64,000 nt of DNA from Aurelia coerulea (taxonomy: Eukaryota; Cnidaria; Scyphozoa; Semaeostomeae; Ulmaridae), in the NCBI GenBank assembly GCA_039566865.1, contig CM076949.1:24404501-24468500 (forward strand). The letters are read 5' to 3'. Shown in pieces: positions 1 through 11,855 of this stretch (position 1 is the first letter of the stretch; each line of letters opens with the position of its first letter). A program made the position numbers and the translations under genes. The notes beneath the pieces are model-generated. The model had not been told where the DNA came from, made no database searches, and was given only the letters and a program-made list of their open reading frames with translations.

Positions 1-924
1 TTGCCGCTGGTTTGCAGTTGGAATCAATATGGCTGCTACATTAATACCCTGAATACCTCAGGATAAATCTCTGATAAAACATACAATTACAGCAAACTCC
101 TTTGTTTGTTTTCTCAAAATTAGCTAGGAGTTGGCGTATGTTAGGTAAGAGGTAGATGGAAACTTTACAAATATTCCAATGGATTACTGATTTGTTTCGT
201 TTGGCCAAAGTTTGGCTGTACCCCAAAACAAGGCCTAAACGATTAGATGAAGATACTGCACTACATGAAAGCAAGAATCAATTCTACAAGGCTAGGCCAA
301 CTTGATTATTTTCCCGTCCAAGCTTCGTGGGAAACGGGCGTTTGTTTTCCATTAGCACGTTGGTACCTCATTTTTGACAGGTCAACTGCAAAACTCAAAA
401 TAGCTGGCTGAGTAAAGTTCCTCGATAATAATTTTCTTGGCAAGAACGAAATGTTTGCACAAAAAAATCACCTTTTCTAAATACAGCAAAACTTTGTCTT
501 CATCATCTCGACGACCGAAATTTCATAAGTTGAGCTAAACTTGCTATAAAGATATTACGTCAATACCGGCATTCTCAAAGGCATCCTTACTTGTCAATTA
601 TGAAATGTTTGTAGAATTTGTGACCTGCAAAAACTGCGTAAAAAGAATTAAATTTCTTGATTAAAGAAAAGGCATTCTCACATGAATTTTGCATGGAGGT
701 AAAATGAAATTTATTTTCGGTTGAGTAGGCCAAAAACAACTTCACATGAATCAAAGTTTGGTTGATAGAAGAAAGGTTGAAGTAGTTTTTATGATTTTCT
801 CCTATTTTTCAGAGATTTGTAAATATAGGAAAATTGAATTTATCACTCTTTTTGAGCAACATGCAAAAACATTCATTTCCCACAAGGCTTAATTAAAAAA
901 GTAATTTTACAAATGTATGAGCTC
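1..924. other. Gene-free stretch
   Basis: No exon, RNA gene or repeat that I recognise. The longest open frames are short and have no recognisable protein features. Confidence 0.5.
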
Positions 925-1377
925 AACAAGGGCAGATTTTGTAATACAATAGCATCATTTAATTGACACCTCAATTCAAAGCGATTAGCGATTGTAGACA
1001 AAGAAAATTCTCCCAACCAGCAATCCAAAACAAAGGAGGCCGCAAACGTTGCCCTGAAACCAGAAGGCAAACTCTCGCCTTGTGCATGCGAAAGGTGATT
1101 TTTAAGAGACGTTATGTGCTTATAACTAACGAAGAAGGGTAAATCTAAAGATCTGCCAGGCTGATTTTGTTTGTTTGATTCAGATGCCGAGCAGAGGGCA
1201 TTGTACTTCTCGCGTATCACCTTTCGCGTGCACAAGGCGAGAGTTTGCCCTCTGGTTTCGGGGTAACTTTTGCGGGCCTTCTTTGTTTTGAATTACCCTT
1301 TGTCTACAATCGCTAATCGCGTCGAATTGAGGTGTTAATAAAGCAACTGGCGCTATTGTGTTACAAATCTGCCCTTG
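925..1377. mobile_element. Foldback MITE, family A (ACAAGGGCAGATTTTG ends)
   Basis: The left end ACAAGGGCAGATTTTGTAA is mirrored at the right end by TTACAAATCTGCCCTTG. Long inner arms carry a GCGATTAGCGATTG motif and are also inverted, so the whole element can fold into one hairpin. It has no coding capacity. Relatives lie at 8482-9082 and 18671-19783, with a left-half copy near 23110. Confidence 0.8.
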
Positions 1378-2835
1378 ATTTAAGGCCTCTTTTCACGCAT
1401 GTCGAAGTTACGGAAACTTTGTGAATAGAGCAAGCACATATCTAAATTAAAATTGCATGTTGTGTGCAACTTGGGGAGTTCAACATTTACTGTGTGTTTG
1501 CGTGACACAAACATTCTTCCAAACTAAATAAGCGTCCTACAACGAAGTAGAGTGAAGAAACATTTATAGATCACGAAAGGGAAGGACGGTTTCAAACACT
1601 CAGCTTGAACTGAGAATATCGGGCATGATAGCTCATACAATGTTAAAAGATGTTAGAAATAAAGGGAACTTTCAAAGTGAGTTGCCACAATGGCACAATC
1701 CAAGAGAAGGAATATTTTAAATAATCGCCATTCTCACATCACAGCTTTTATATATTTTGCAAGTTATGAAGTTATGACTTCATCAAATGACTAAATTGCA
1801 AACCATAAAAGCAACTGAAATTGCTAAGTTTTGCAATGACTGTGTCTTCCTACTCTATTTGGCAAATTTAGGCCATTTCAAATGCATCAAGCAGAAATCA
1901 TTTTTCTCAACACAAAATTGAAGTGCAAGGACTTTCTGGAAGTGCAACAGACAATAATAGGCAGCAGTACTTCTTCTTAAAGGACATTAATCATTTCCTG
2001 CATCCATTTGCGGCAGCACTCCACACTTTTGCCACTAGAATTCTAAAGTTGTTTGCCTACATCATGATCTTGGTTATATTTGTGGGTTATCAAAGCCCTG
2101 TTTCGACTGCACCAAGCCCAAATTTTGGCCATCATAGTAAGCTAACGATGCTGGCTATCTGTAGCTGTCTGAAACTTGTGAAACTGAAAGTCTGAAGGCT
2201 GAAGGTGATGTGAAAAGCTGGAAAATCATGACAATTTTAAAGAGAAGAGAAGTTGAATCATTTTTACCAAAACGTGTACGTGACACTGATTCTTGGCTAG
2301 CAAATTTAGCCAAATTTATCCTAGCTTCACAGCAAGAGTCAGTCAAAATAAATGTTGGACTTGCGCTTCAAAACAGTAAGATCATATGGACACCAAGTCC
2401 CACAAATAAATTCGCAGCTGTTGCTATATTTTGACACACATGATTCAAAAATGAATTTTCAACATCGGTATCACGAACAACATTTCTTGGGTGTTTTCCT
2501 TCAAATACAGTATAGAAATACAGGTATTTTCATAAGAAACTAGAAATTTCAGTCAGTACTGAGAATTTCTTAAAATCATCAGATTTTTGAGCATTCGGAC
2601 TTTTTTTGAGTTTACTAAAGGTTCCATGACAATCTTCATGTTTAACAATGTTCATTACATGTTCCTTCGTGAACATTTCAAAATAATGCTTTTCAAGTCT
2701 TACTTTCCAAGTAATATGATGAATAAATAAAGTAAAAGTATATCAATGATTTGAGTTTCTTATAAATAGTTTCTTCTAAAAAAATACGTGTGATCGATTT
2801 GTTATAAAGAAGTCCAAAAATATCTTCATTCCTCA
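1378..2835. other. Gene-free stretch with decayed repeat pieces
   Basis: No exon is recognised. From about 2520 onward there are scattered AAGAAAC-rich pieces related to the MITE that starts at 2836. The rest shows nothing I can name. Confidence 0.4.
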
Positions 2836-3192
2836 TACACGTATTTTCTTTATAAGAAACTGCCTGTAAGAAACTCAACTCTCAGATCACCGAAAAATTA
2901 AGAAACTCCAGTACTGGGAAAATATAAGTTAAGAAACTATTTATTTTGATAAAGGAAATCCTTGGCATATTTTACTTTACTTTCACTTGTTTCCTAGCAA
3001 TGTCTAAATATTGGAAAGGCTTAAAAAACCTTGTTTTTAAATGTTCACGAGGGAACAGGTAGTGAATATGAAGATTGGTATGGAACCTCTAAGAAACTCC
3101 TAAGAAACTCTGAGTACTCGAAATCTGATGATTTTAAGAAACTTTCAGCACTGGCCCAAATTCTTAGTTTCTTATAAAAAAAACTACGTGTA
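2836..3192. mobile_element. MITE with TACACGTATTTT...ends, AAGAAAC family
   Basis: Terminal inverted repeats read TACACGTATTTTCTTTATAA on the left and TTATAAAAAAAACTACGTGTA on the right (approximate). The interior is rich in TAAGAAAC. Similar elements occur at 21476-21867 and 30166-30579. Non-coding. Confidence 0.65.
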
Positions 3193-3646
3193 ATGGTGCA
3201 AAGAGGCAAAGGCAGACTGCTGTCAATTTGTAAATAAGATATGTTTGTGAATGAAGATCCAAGAATAGCCATGAATTACGAGTGAGTGGAAACTGAGGAA
3301 TGTGTCATAATTGAAGAAAATCCATTCGATCTAAATTGGGTTCTGAAAGAATTTTAACGCATCATCACAATTTAGAAATATTTATCACATAACTTTCGGC
3401 AACACCCCGAACGAATTAAATCGAAAATCTCATCTTGCTTTCTTTTCTTCCTTGCTATGAGTTCAAGAACATACCTTTCAAGGGTGTTGCAATAAATTGT
3501 TGTTACGGTAGGATGAATGTTTTAAATTTAATTGATAATTTCAAGATAAAATCTTGATAATTCCTTCAGATATATTCAGAATCCCAAATTAGATCTTATG
3601 CCCTCAACGTAATTTCTTTCATGTACCCGTATGAATTGGTATGACC

Positions 3647-3967
3647 CCCGGGGGGGGTGTACTTAGTATATTTGTCCGACGGGGATGTGCCGTTTTTAAG
3701 GGTATCGTTTTCACCAATTTTTTCTAGCACGGGGTGTCAAAATGAGGCAATTTTTCTAGAGCAGGTTGTCAAAACATGTAGAAGGAAAATATTCTGCTAG
3801 ATCGGGTCGTTTTTCGGTCAAATTTCATGTTTTTGAGTATACTTTTCACCAATTTTTTCTAGAACAGGTTATCATTTTGAGCGAAAAATTCTGGAGCAGG
3901 GTAAAAAAAATTTTTTCGTGCGCACACCCCCGTACAAATTTAAGTCAAGTACCCCCCCCCCCCCGGG
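3647..3967. mobile_element. CCCGGGGG-ended MITE with 8-bp target duplication
   Basis: The element starts CCCGGGGGGGGTGTACTT and ends AAGTACCCC...CCCGGG. It is flanked by the perfect 8-bp direct repeat GTATGACC (3639-3646 and 3968-3975). The interior repeats a TTTTTCTAGAGCAGG-like motif. Its terminal sequence and duplication length link it to elements at 40489-40808, 27399-27824 and 19943-20914, and to the ends of the large element at 42013-50816. Degraded relatives lie near 33100-33225 and 34140-34485. Confidence 0.8.
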
Positions 3968-3975
3968 GTATGACC

Positions 3976-4820
3976 ACTCAGTCCTTCATAAATAAACTCT
4001 GGAAACAAAACTTTAGTTTTTCCGGACAACAACGCATGCCACTTCCCGCAATAAAAAACAACAGGAGTTGTGGGGACCAGGAGCGTCACCAGCTCCAAAA
4101 AGTGGGGGTAAACTTAGAATGCAATTAACTGCTGAAAGAAAAACCAAGCCTTTTTACACTGTTTTCGCTGCTGAATGAATATCGCCCTAAGAAAGCTGGG
4201 GTAGACCTCCTGGTGATGCGTGCCACTCGAAACTGTCCCAAGTTCCTCAGTTTTAGTACAGATTTGGACACAGTTTCGCCAAAGTTTTGCATAAGTATAA
4301 ATTGATCACAACAAAACAAAACAGATCTAAAAGCAGACCATTTATCACATATCCGACCATATTCGGAAAATATCCTGTTTTACACGAGTACGACACAGAA
4401 AATATGAGATATTAATTAGCGTTTATTCATTCTCTCTTATTTGTTCCCCAGCAAGAAAACAAAACTAAATATTAAAAACTTTTCAAAAGAGAAATTGCGA
4501 AGTGTGTGCATTCAGATACCATGGAGAATTTCACATCTCAGACTGACATCAACAAATATTTAACATATAAATGCAACGTAAAGAATCCAAATTTAACGTT
4601 TTGATGTGATTGAAAATCCACTTGAAATTTGCAATTAAAACCTCGAAAGTATTGAGTGAATTTTCTATCGAAATCGTATTTGATCAATTTTAGGCTCAAA
4701 TATTAGAAGTTGGTCTCTTTATGCGTGTGATTTCACGCTCAAAGTTTCTAAGACGAGATTCGCTGTTTGTGTTACATAGATATGTTATTTACATGCAAAC
4801 AGAACTCGCTTCTTTCATGA
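3976..4820. other. Upstream flank of the first secreted-protein gene
   Basis: No coding exon is seen. The stretch probably holds upstream regulatory DNA for the gene at 4972. No specific site other than the TATA box that follows can be supported. Confidence 0.4.
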
Positions 4821-4823
4821 GAC

Positions 4824-4830
4824 TATAAAA
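4824..4830 (+). promoter_or_regulatory. TATA box of the first secreted-protein gene
   Basis: TATAAAA lies 142 bases before the ATG at 4972. The paralogue at 13378 also has TATAAAA close upstream, which supports a real core promoter rather than chance. Confidence 0.55.
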
Positions 4831-4971
4831 GCTTTCTAGCATCTAGATTAATAACTAGTGGATCAGTAGTTGGCGCGGACACAACTCAAGACCGGAGATA
4901 CAAGGAATTATTCGCTGCGCTTGCAATTTAGGCCAAAGACTATTAGCTGAGAGAGAAGTTGCTTTGACAAC

Positions 4972-7900
4972 ATGAAGACAATCTTGAGCCTCGTTTGTGC
5001 AATGGTGTTGATTACACTTACTGCAGCAAAAGCTTTTGATGGTATGAAGTTCTTTAACATATTCTGCTTTGCTTTCTGTTCTTTGATAAAAAAGTGCAAA
5101 GGTGAACCTTTGGACGACTCACGGACAATCTTTTTGTTGCATTCAATCTCTCTAAGGCTTGATCCTGGTTAACGTCGTTAACAGGCTTACTTGAATAGAA
5201 ACTCGCTAGAATATGCGCATTTTTAGTGAGTATCGCTTCCAAATAGAATCAAAACTTTTTATTGCATCCAAATTCATCAGGATATAAACCGAGAAAACTG
5301 ATAAATGAGGCAAGAATAGTTTATTCAGTTACATTTCCAATGCATTTCTAAGCATGGGTAGCTGGACACTGCTGATGTGCTTCTATCGACGAGTGCTGCA
5401 ACTAATAATTACTTGCAGAGCTCCTCCATAATAGTAAATGATGTTTTCCTCCAGGAAAGAACAACGCTGTGGGAACCAAGAACATCTGCGGCGTCTAGCT
5501 ACCCATAAGGCGATTTCACTCTGGTGTGAAAGCATTGATGCATTTCCTAAGGCTATCTCAACTGAATTAAAAGGATACTCAATTGCCGCTCTGCGTGCGC
5601 CCACAGATTTCCCTTATCATTGCTCTAGGTGAGGCACAAACCACTCCCTGAAAATCTCTTCCCTTTTGGTGCAAATCACTTTGCTCTCATTAGAAGCTCG
5701 TCCGCTTTTTTGAGAAGAGATTTTACCTAAAATCATATTCTTTTTGAATGAATCTAGATATTGCAGACGCATTGGAGATGAACCAAGAAGAAGTCGTCGA
5801 GACTCCACCACCTTGGGTTACAGGTTAGTAGTTTCACTGGCTGATGACAGGGGTGGATTTACTTTGGGAGGGAAGGGGCCAGTCACCTGTAGTAAGGATG
5901 CATTATTAGTTTATTACAACCAAGCGCAGGAGAAGATCGACTATCGTCGGAGGGGGGACGGAGCCAAGAATCAGATATGTGCCGAACTGTCCTAGAATTA
6001 ATGATATTGAAAGTTTACGAAAGACAAGGAGCAGAGAGTAAGCTCGAGTAGAATTGAAATACCATGTGTCCCAAAAAAGTAAACATATTAGGCTGGGCCT
6101 ATCGATGCAAACTGAGCATTAATCAATGGCTAATCATTTTCAAAATTTTCCTGGATAGTTAACTTGAACATAGATACCTTATTTCTTGATATTGATGCTA
6201 GAAAGTAGCAATACTATTGTTGAAAGTTCAAATTCGCTGTTACCTCCAAATAAGAGAGTTAGTGTTTTGGCCTACGCAAATGTTGAAGCAAGCTGCAAAT
6301 TGAAGGAAACTGAGACTAGAGGAATTGTTTCCTTTTCAACATCAAATCTGTTGCTATTGTATCTCCACAAATAAAGTTACAGTTAACGTCAATTCTTATT
6401 TATTCTATCACAGAAAAAACAAACACCTACACAAAAGTTGGTTGCTTCAATGACAAAGACAGCCCATTGAGAGCATTGCCTGTGCTGGTTGAAAATTTCA
6501 GGCTCAGTATTGACTGGACAGACATGAACAAAACCGTGCAAAAATGTGCAGATGCGGTCAAAGACAGAGGTGAGTCTCAAAAGCTGATCAAACAACAAAG
6601 ACAGATAATGCTTCAATAGGATCCATTACATTTGATTGACACCTAAGCACAAAGCGATTAGCGATTGCAGACAAAGGGGATCCAATACCTGATAGGTCAA
6701 CTCATAAGCAAACAAGGCAAGCCGCAAAAGTTGCTCTAAAACCCAGGTAGCTAACTCACTTATTGTGCATTCCAGAAGTTATTTTTAAGAGCAAACATGA
6801 GATGAACATAAATCTAAAGAAGAAGGATATATCCATATTTTTGCCTCGGGCAGCTTATTCGTTTGGTTCAGAAGCTGAGCAGTGTTTTAATTACACACAA
6901 AAAAAGGAAAATTGAATCGCCAAAAAAATCAAATTCATTTCATTCATTCATTTCAAATATTTAAGGAGGGTAGCCCTTCAGCGATGCTGATTTTCAAGGG
7001 GCCCTCCACTACCCCCCAGGAAGAAGCTATACATATATCCTTCTTCTTTCGATTTATGTTCATATTTGCTCCTGAAAACCATTTCTGGAATGCACAATGA
7101 GGCAGCTAGCTACCTGGGATTGATTCAGAGCAACGTTTGCGGCTTTCTTTTTTGTTTGTTTATGAGTTGACCAACCGGCATAAAATTTCCTTTGTCTGCA
7201 ATCACAAATCGCTTTGTATTAATGTGTCAACAAAAAATAGCGGATCCTATTGTAACAAACAAGGACAGATTTTGTAAGACAATGGCACGAGTTGCTTTTG
7301 ATTGACACCTCAATTCAAAGCAATTAGCGATCGCAGCCAAAGGAAATTATCCCAACCAGTAATTCAAAACAAGCAATATAAAAGACAATAGCACGAGTTG
7401 CTTTTGATTGACACCTCAATTCAAAGCAATTAGCGATCGCAGCCAAAGGAAATTATCCCAACCAGTAATTCAAAACAAGCAAAGCCGCCGAAGTTTCTCT
7501 GAAACATAGGTAGCTAACTCACTCCTTGTGCATTCCAGAAATTGTTTTCAAGAGCAAACATGAACATAAATCAAAAGAAGAAGGATATATCTATACTTCT
7601 GCCACGGTTGATTGATCAAGCAAATGTTGTAAAGCAAAGGATTCAGGAACGTTCAAGACAAAGCGATTTGACAGCGCCAAGAATAGATTTCACACCTTTT
7701 GCTCAGGCAACCATGATGTTTTGCACTATCTGTTTACTTTGATTTGATCCAGAGGTGTAAAATCTATTCTTCAGGAAAACACATCGCTTTCGTTGTCTCG
7801 GAACCTGAATCTTTTGTTTTTCCAGACATTTTGCTAAATATTTTCCCTTTGCTGGGACTCCTAGGCAAGGAAGCATTCACTTTCAAACTGTGCCGCTCAA

Positions 7901-8470
7901 AAATTCGCCGCTTTCGTGTGAACAGGAGGCCTATCCATAATAATTGCATGAAGTCGTTTTCAAATTGTTCTGGCATCGTGTGAATGCACAACAGTAATTT
8001 AAGTTTTGGTGCCTTGCCAGTTTTACAACAAACTTTGTTTCCAGTGATGTTAAGGTGAAGGTGAAGTTGCGGTTTTTAGCGCCAGGCGCTGGGATCGCAG
8101 AAGTAGAATAGGCCTAATCGAGTCCGCGACCCCTTGTCATGACGCTCAAGTGGTGGGGCCCTACCGGGTATCAAACCCTGTCCGCCTGACTGTTCTGGGT
8201 GCAAAGTCAGAGAATTACACCACTGCGCCACAACACCTTCAACTACTTCATTTGATTATTAGTTTTTTATATTGGACGATATCTTTATCTTTTCAATATG
8301 TTTCCATTACTTCAGGATACAAATGGTTTGCAGTGCAATTTTACGGAGAGTGTTGGTCTGGTCCCGAGGCGTCGTTGACGTATAACAAATATGGCCCGTC
8401 AAAAAATTGCTGGAAAGGAGTGGGGAAGCACTGGACAAATATGGTCTACAAGCTCAAAGAAGAAGGGTAA
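4972..8470 (+). CDS. Small secreted cysteine-rich protein, copy 1 (4 exons)
   Basis: Exons 4972-5041, 5767-5823, 6414-6569 and 8316-8470 join with consistent phase-1 GT-AG introns into 146 codons including the stop. The product is 145 residues. Residues 1 to about 20 form a classic signal peptide (MKTILSLVCAMVLITLTAAK). Exon 2 encodes an acidic, proline-containing linker. Exons 3-4 carry the conserved core: VGCF, RALP, IDW, a CADA motif, then FAVQFYGECWSG, TYNKYGPS and NCWKGVG, with four core cysteines. This core resembles secreted proteins I associate with cnidarians; the function is unknown to me. The paralogue is at 13378-14770. A MITE lies 11 bases after the stop codon, so the 3' UTR is transposon-derived. 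A lineage-specific extracellular or matrix role is only a guess. Confidence 0.85.
5345..5520. repeat. Degenerate hairpin repeat in intron 1
   Basis: The left part, CATGGGTAGCTGGACACTG, and the right part, GCGTCTAGCTACCCAT, are inverted. They match the ends of the near-perfect hairpin at about 39850-40005, so this is an older, decayed copy of the same foldback repeat. Confidence 0.5.
6062..6310. mobile_element. Fragment of mariner-like MITE (GTGTCCCAAAAAA end)
   Basis: One terminal end (TGTGTCCCAAAAAAGTA) and the adjoining AATCAATGGCTAATCA and ATAGTTAACTTGAACA segments match the complete element at 22142-22752. The other end is missing. It sits in intron 2 of the secreted-protein gene. Confidence 0.6.
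6614..7252. mobile_element. Foldback element, family B (GGATCCTATTG ends)
   Basis: The left CAATAGGATCC and right GGATCCTATTG are inverted. Both arms carry AAAGCGATTAGCGATTGCAG or its complement. A GAAGAAGGATATATC motif occurs on both sides of the centre. It is non-coding and lies in intron 3 of the secreted-protein gene. A second copy is at 11856-12571. Confidence 0.75.
7255..7500. repeat. Head-to-tail duplicated MITE arm (~100 bp x 2)
   Basis: The stretch AGACAATGGCACGAGTTGCT through CCAGTAATTCAAAACAAGCAA (about 7277-7378) is repeated almost without change at about 7383-7485. It is one arm of the family A/B foldback elements duplicated in tandem. The near-identity implies a recent event. 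Confidence 0.75.
8045..8240 (-). mobile_element. tRNA-derived SINE copy 1
   Basis: Read on the minus strand it opens with TGTGGCGCAGTGGTGTAA, which contains a good Pol III A box (8220-8230). A degenerate B box, GGTTTGATACC, follows (8167-8177). After a tRNA-unrelated body (TTGAGCGTCATGACAAGG...) the 3' end is a CACCTT-rich tail. It lies in intron 3 of the secreted-protein gene. Other copies: 33965-34125 (minus), 23335-23465 (plus, decayed) and a tail at 14067-14146 (plus). Confidence 0.8.
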
Positions 8471-8481
8471 ATAGTCCTATA

Positions 8482-9082
8482 AAACAAGGGCAGATTTTGT
8501 AATACAATTGCAACAGTTGCATTTGATTGACACCTCAATTCAAAGCGATTAGCGGCTGCAGACAAAGGAAATCCTCCTAACCAGTAATTCAAAACAAACA
8601 AAGCCGCAAAAGTCTCCCCGAAACTAGTAGGGCAAACTATCGCCTTGTGCAAGCGAAAGATGGTTTTTAAGAGAAGTTACGCGGTTATAACGAAAGAAGA
8701 AGGGTAAATCTAAGGTTCTGTCTGGCGGATTTTGTGTATTACATTCAGGAGCTGTATTGTAATGGTTTCATTTAAGCCCTAAATGCGCGAGAATTACAAT
8801 GCCTTCTGCTCGGCTTCTGAATCAAATAAACAAAATCCGCCAGACAGAACTTTAGATTTACCCTTCTTCTTTCGCTATAAACACATAACTTCTCTTACAA
8901 ACCACCTTTCACATGCACAAGGCGAGAGTTTGCCCTACTAGTTTCGGGGAAACTTTTGCGGTTTTGTTTGTTTTGAATTACTGGTTGAGAGAATTTCCTT
9001 TGTCTGCAGTCGCTAATCGCTTTGAATTGAGGTGTCAATCAAAAGCAACTGATGCTCTTGTATTACAAAATATGCCTTTGTT
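8482..9082. mobile_element. Foldback MITE, family A, with 8-bp target duplication
   Basis: The element is AAACAAGGGCAG...CCTTTGTT, flanked by the perfect 8-bp repeat GTCCTATA (8474-8481 and 9083-9090). The two arms are extended inverted copies meeting near 8780. The insertion is immediately 3' of the stop codon of the secreted-protein gene. The 8-bp duplication fits the hAT or P superfamilies; no transposase for it is visible here. Confidence 0.8.
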
Positions 9083-9090
9083 GTCCTATA

Positions 9091-10659
9091 ATATAATGTC
9101 TCGCTCAATTCCCCCTCCCTCTGGGCAGCTCTAAGGTGAATAAAAACAAAAAATTAACATCAAATGCCGGGGCCCGAGGGGGGAATGTCAGGGAATAAAA
9201 CGAACCCATAAATGCTGACCCTCAAACGAATCACCAGAGCTACTTTATCTTCATACAAAAAAGATTGTTGCATAGCAGCTCAAAATGTTTTACAACTTTG
9301 ATTTTAAATTGTTGCTGATTCTGATTGGAAGCAAACTTTGAATATCAGTAACTGAGAGCTCATCACAAAGAAACGATCTGAGCCATTGCTGCAAAATATA
9401 ATTATTTCAATATTTCTCCTTCAAAAGTTAATGTCAGTGTTCCTCTTTAGCCACAATAACAGAGCCCATGAGGTACCACCCAGAGCAGTATAAAGCTGTG
9501 AAGTCCAAAGGAACTTTGAACATGAATGATACTGTGTCTGACTGAAAATTGCAATTTAATGCTTCAATTGAGAATGATAATTTTTTGACTATGATCAATT
9601 TTGTAGTCATGCTAAGTTCTTGAGGTTCCCTTTACAGAATATGTTCCAAGAACTCAGTACTCCTATACAGGGAAGAATTCATGAATAGAAAATAGTCCAA
9701 AAGTTTCAAGGAACACTGACAGCGGATTCAAAAGTTCTCCAAATGACAAAATAAGGGATGTGGCTTTTTCAATCTGATAAATTTGAAATTTTGGTCTGAA
9801 ATAAAAGTTTTTGACATGACTAAAACGGAAACTAAGACGGAATTATACTCGTTCTGTACCTAACCACGATTGGACCACGATCCCTCCTCTTACAAAGAGA
9901 GGTCTTTGAATATCTGGACAATTTTTGGGGAGAACTTTGCTTCACCGCTTTTCTCTTGTTCCTTGTTTGTATTAATGGACCAAAATAACCTTCTCCCTTC
10001 AAGGTTTCGTAGCTGAGAAAATTTCGACCTGAAACCAATTTTCCAGTAAAGAAACTTTTTTTCCTGTCGTAGTCTTTGTAGTCTTCGGACTTGCAAGTAA
10101 AATAAACAAAGAAGATAGGGAAGAGCATTTTAATGCTGCAATTCAGCGAAAGCCATCTTTCAAAATCATGATAAACAACAATTTGAATTTTTAGTACAAA
10201 CAAACATTAGACTTGCTCCAAGCCTATTTATTGTTTCGTCAGTAATTCTTCGTTAGAGAGGAAATGCGAAGGAGCATGCGAATGATTGAAAACGAGGCCG
10301 GACAGGGGTAGGAAGGAGGGAGAGGAAACAGCTGTCATTTGTAATACCAAAATTTATTGAAAAAATCCCTAGATAATATGGAACAGGTGAAACAAAAATT
10401 ATTACCTCGGAAGTAGCTCTTTAATTGACTGAGGAAAATGAGTAGATGAAGGCAGGATACGATAGCGGGAAGCATGAATAAGTGGCTGGATGAGGTAATT
10501 GTGAAACATGAAACATAAAAGGAAGAAACATTACAGAACGATTTCTTGAGAAAATATAAGGGAGGAAATAGTGAAATGAAATACTTGCATGAATCGAAGG
10601 AATCAAGGATGAATGCTTTACTAAAGATATAGAAATTAGGGAACACGGAGGCTTGCCAG
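9091..10659. other. Intergenic stretch without recognised genes
   Basis: Nothing coding is supported. Several short open frames on the minus strand near 9832-10673 have no recognisable domains. Confidence 0.4.
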
Positions 10660-11184
10660 AGCATAGGTTCCAAATCTTTAAAAAGGTTGGTGTAAAATTG
10701 AGTGACCTATTTCTTTGAACTGAATTACTTCAAAGAAACTTTAGCTATTTCTCTATAATTCTACCGTTGGACTTTTCTGAAATCTTTAATATTTTCAGAA
10801 TTAGAGTGTTTTGCTTCTTTTTCAAGAATTCAAGAAATATTTTCAAAACAACTTAAAACCATCGTAATTTTTAAATCGTTTGATGCAACATGAAGTAATT
10901 TCGAAGAAAACAATAGTTTATGAATGCCTACAATATGGTATCAAGAAAAAGTCTGTCACTCGTCTGGTTTTTGATTCAGAAATTTGATGACGTCACATCC
11001 TCGAATGAGCTGAAATGCAAAATATGCTGTAATTTTGAACAAAATTCAAAACTTCTGGAAAGTCCAATGGTAGAATTATAGATAAGTATCTAAAATTTCC
11101 TTCAAGCCATTCAATCAGAAGAAATAGGTCATTGAATTTTACACCCACCTTTTTGCGCCGAGTTAAAGATTTGGAACCTATGCT
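10660..11184. mobile_element. Mutator-like foldback MITE (AGCATAGGTTCC ends), copy 1
   Basis: Ends AGCATAGGTTCCAAATCTTT and AAAGATTTGGAACCTATGCT. The flanking 9-bp duplication is GCTTGCCAG / GCTTGCTAG (10651-10659 and 11185-11193, one mismatch). The long inverted arms are non-coding. Other copies: 35458-35969, 36427-36950, 52541-53065, 56111-56637, and a fragment near 58555-58690. Confidence 0.85.
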
Positions 11185-11465
11185 GCTTGCTAGAGGAGTG
11201 GTTGGCGAATGGGATTGAATGGCATGATGGAAGGGTAAGGCGTGAAGGTATGAATTCAGACTTTCCAGGAGTTTCTCTCCCCTAGATTTTAGGCCTGGTA
11301 TGGTGTAGCCATTGCGAGGAGAGATAATACAGATAAGAGATCTAGATTTCATGAAAGAATCTGAAGATCTCAACGGTTAGGCCAGAATCGAAGTGACAGT
11401 TTATGTATGCTTTCTTTCTTTGCAGTGGAGGAAACAGTATCAATTAATCAACCGAAGAAATCATT

Positions 11466-11541
11466 CAACCAATCAGTTAATCAATCAATCAATCAATCAA
11501 TCAATCGATGAATCAATCGATCGATCAATCAATCAAATAAC
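11466..11541. repeat. CAAT/CGAT microsatellite
   Basis: Repeated AATCAATC-type tetramers with CGAT variants. Simple sequence with no gene. Confidence 0.8.
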
Positions 11542-11855
11542 AAGCTGGAATCCACATCAACATGCAGGAACGATGATTTTAAAATGGTGGACAACGGAGC
11601 AGGATTTCTCGTAAATTTATTTAACCATTAATTAATCATTTTGTTTTTGTAAATTTTCTTGCAAGTCATGTGGCAACTGATGATAATTCTAGTGATTTTG
11701 AGACAATATTAACTCTAAACTAGCAAAATAATATGTGCAAGAGCTCGGTATCAATCTCTTCGTCGTATCTGAGCGTACATTGAGTTGATAGGCACTAAAA
11801 GGTTCAGGGAGGGGTAAAATCTACGCCTTTCACCACATCATGTTGCTTACAATGT

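Noticed and set aside
3766..4128. 120-codon plus-strand frame
   Set aside because: Most of it lies in the CCCGGGGG MITE at 3647-3967 and the peptide is low in coding character.
8150..8240. Functional tRNA gene
   Set aside because: A and B boxes are present but the sequence does not fold as a full cloverleaf by eye and continues into a repeated SINE body.
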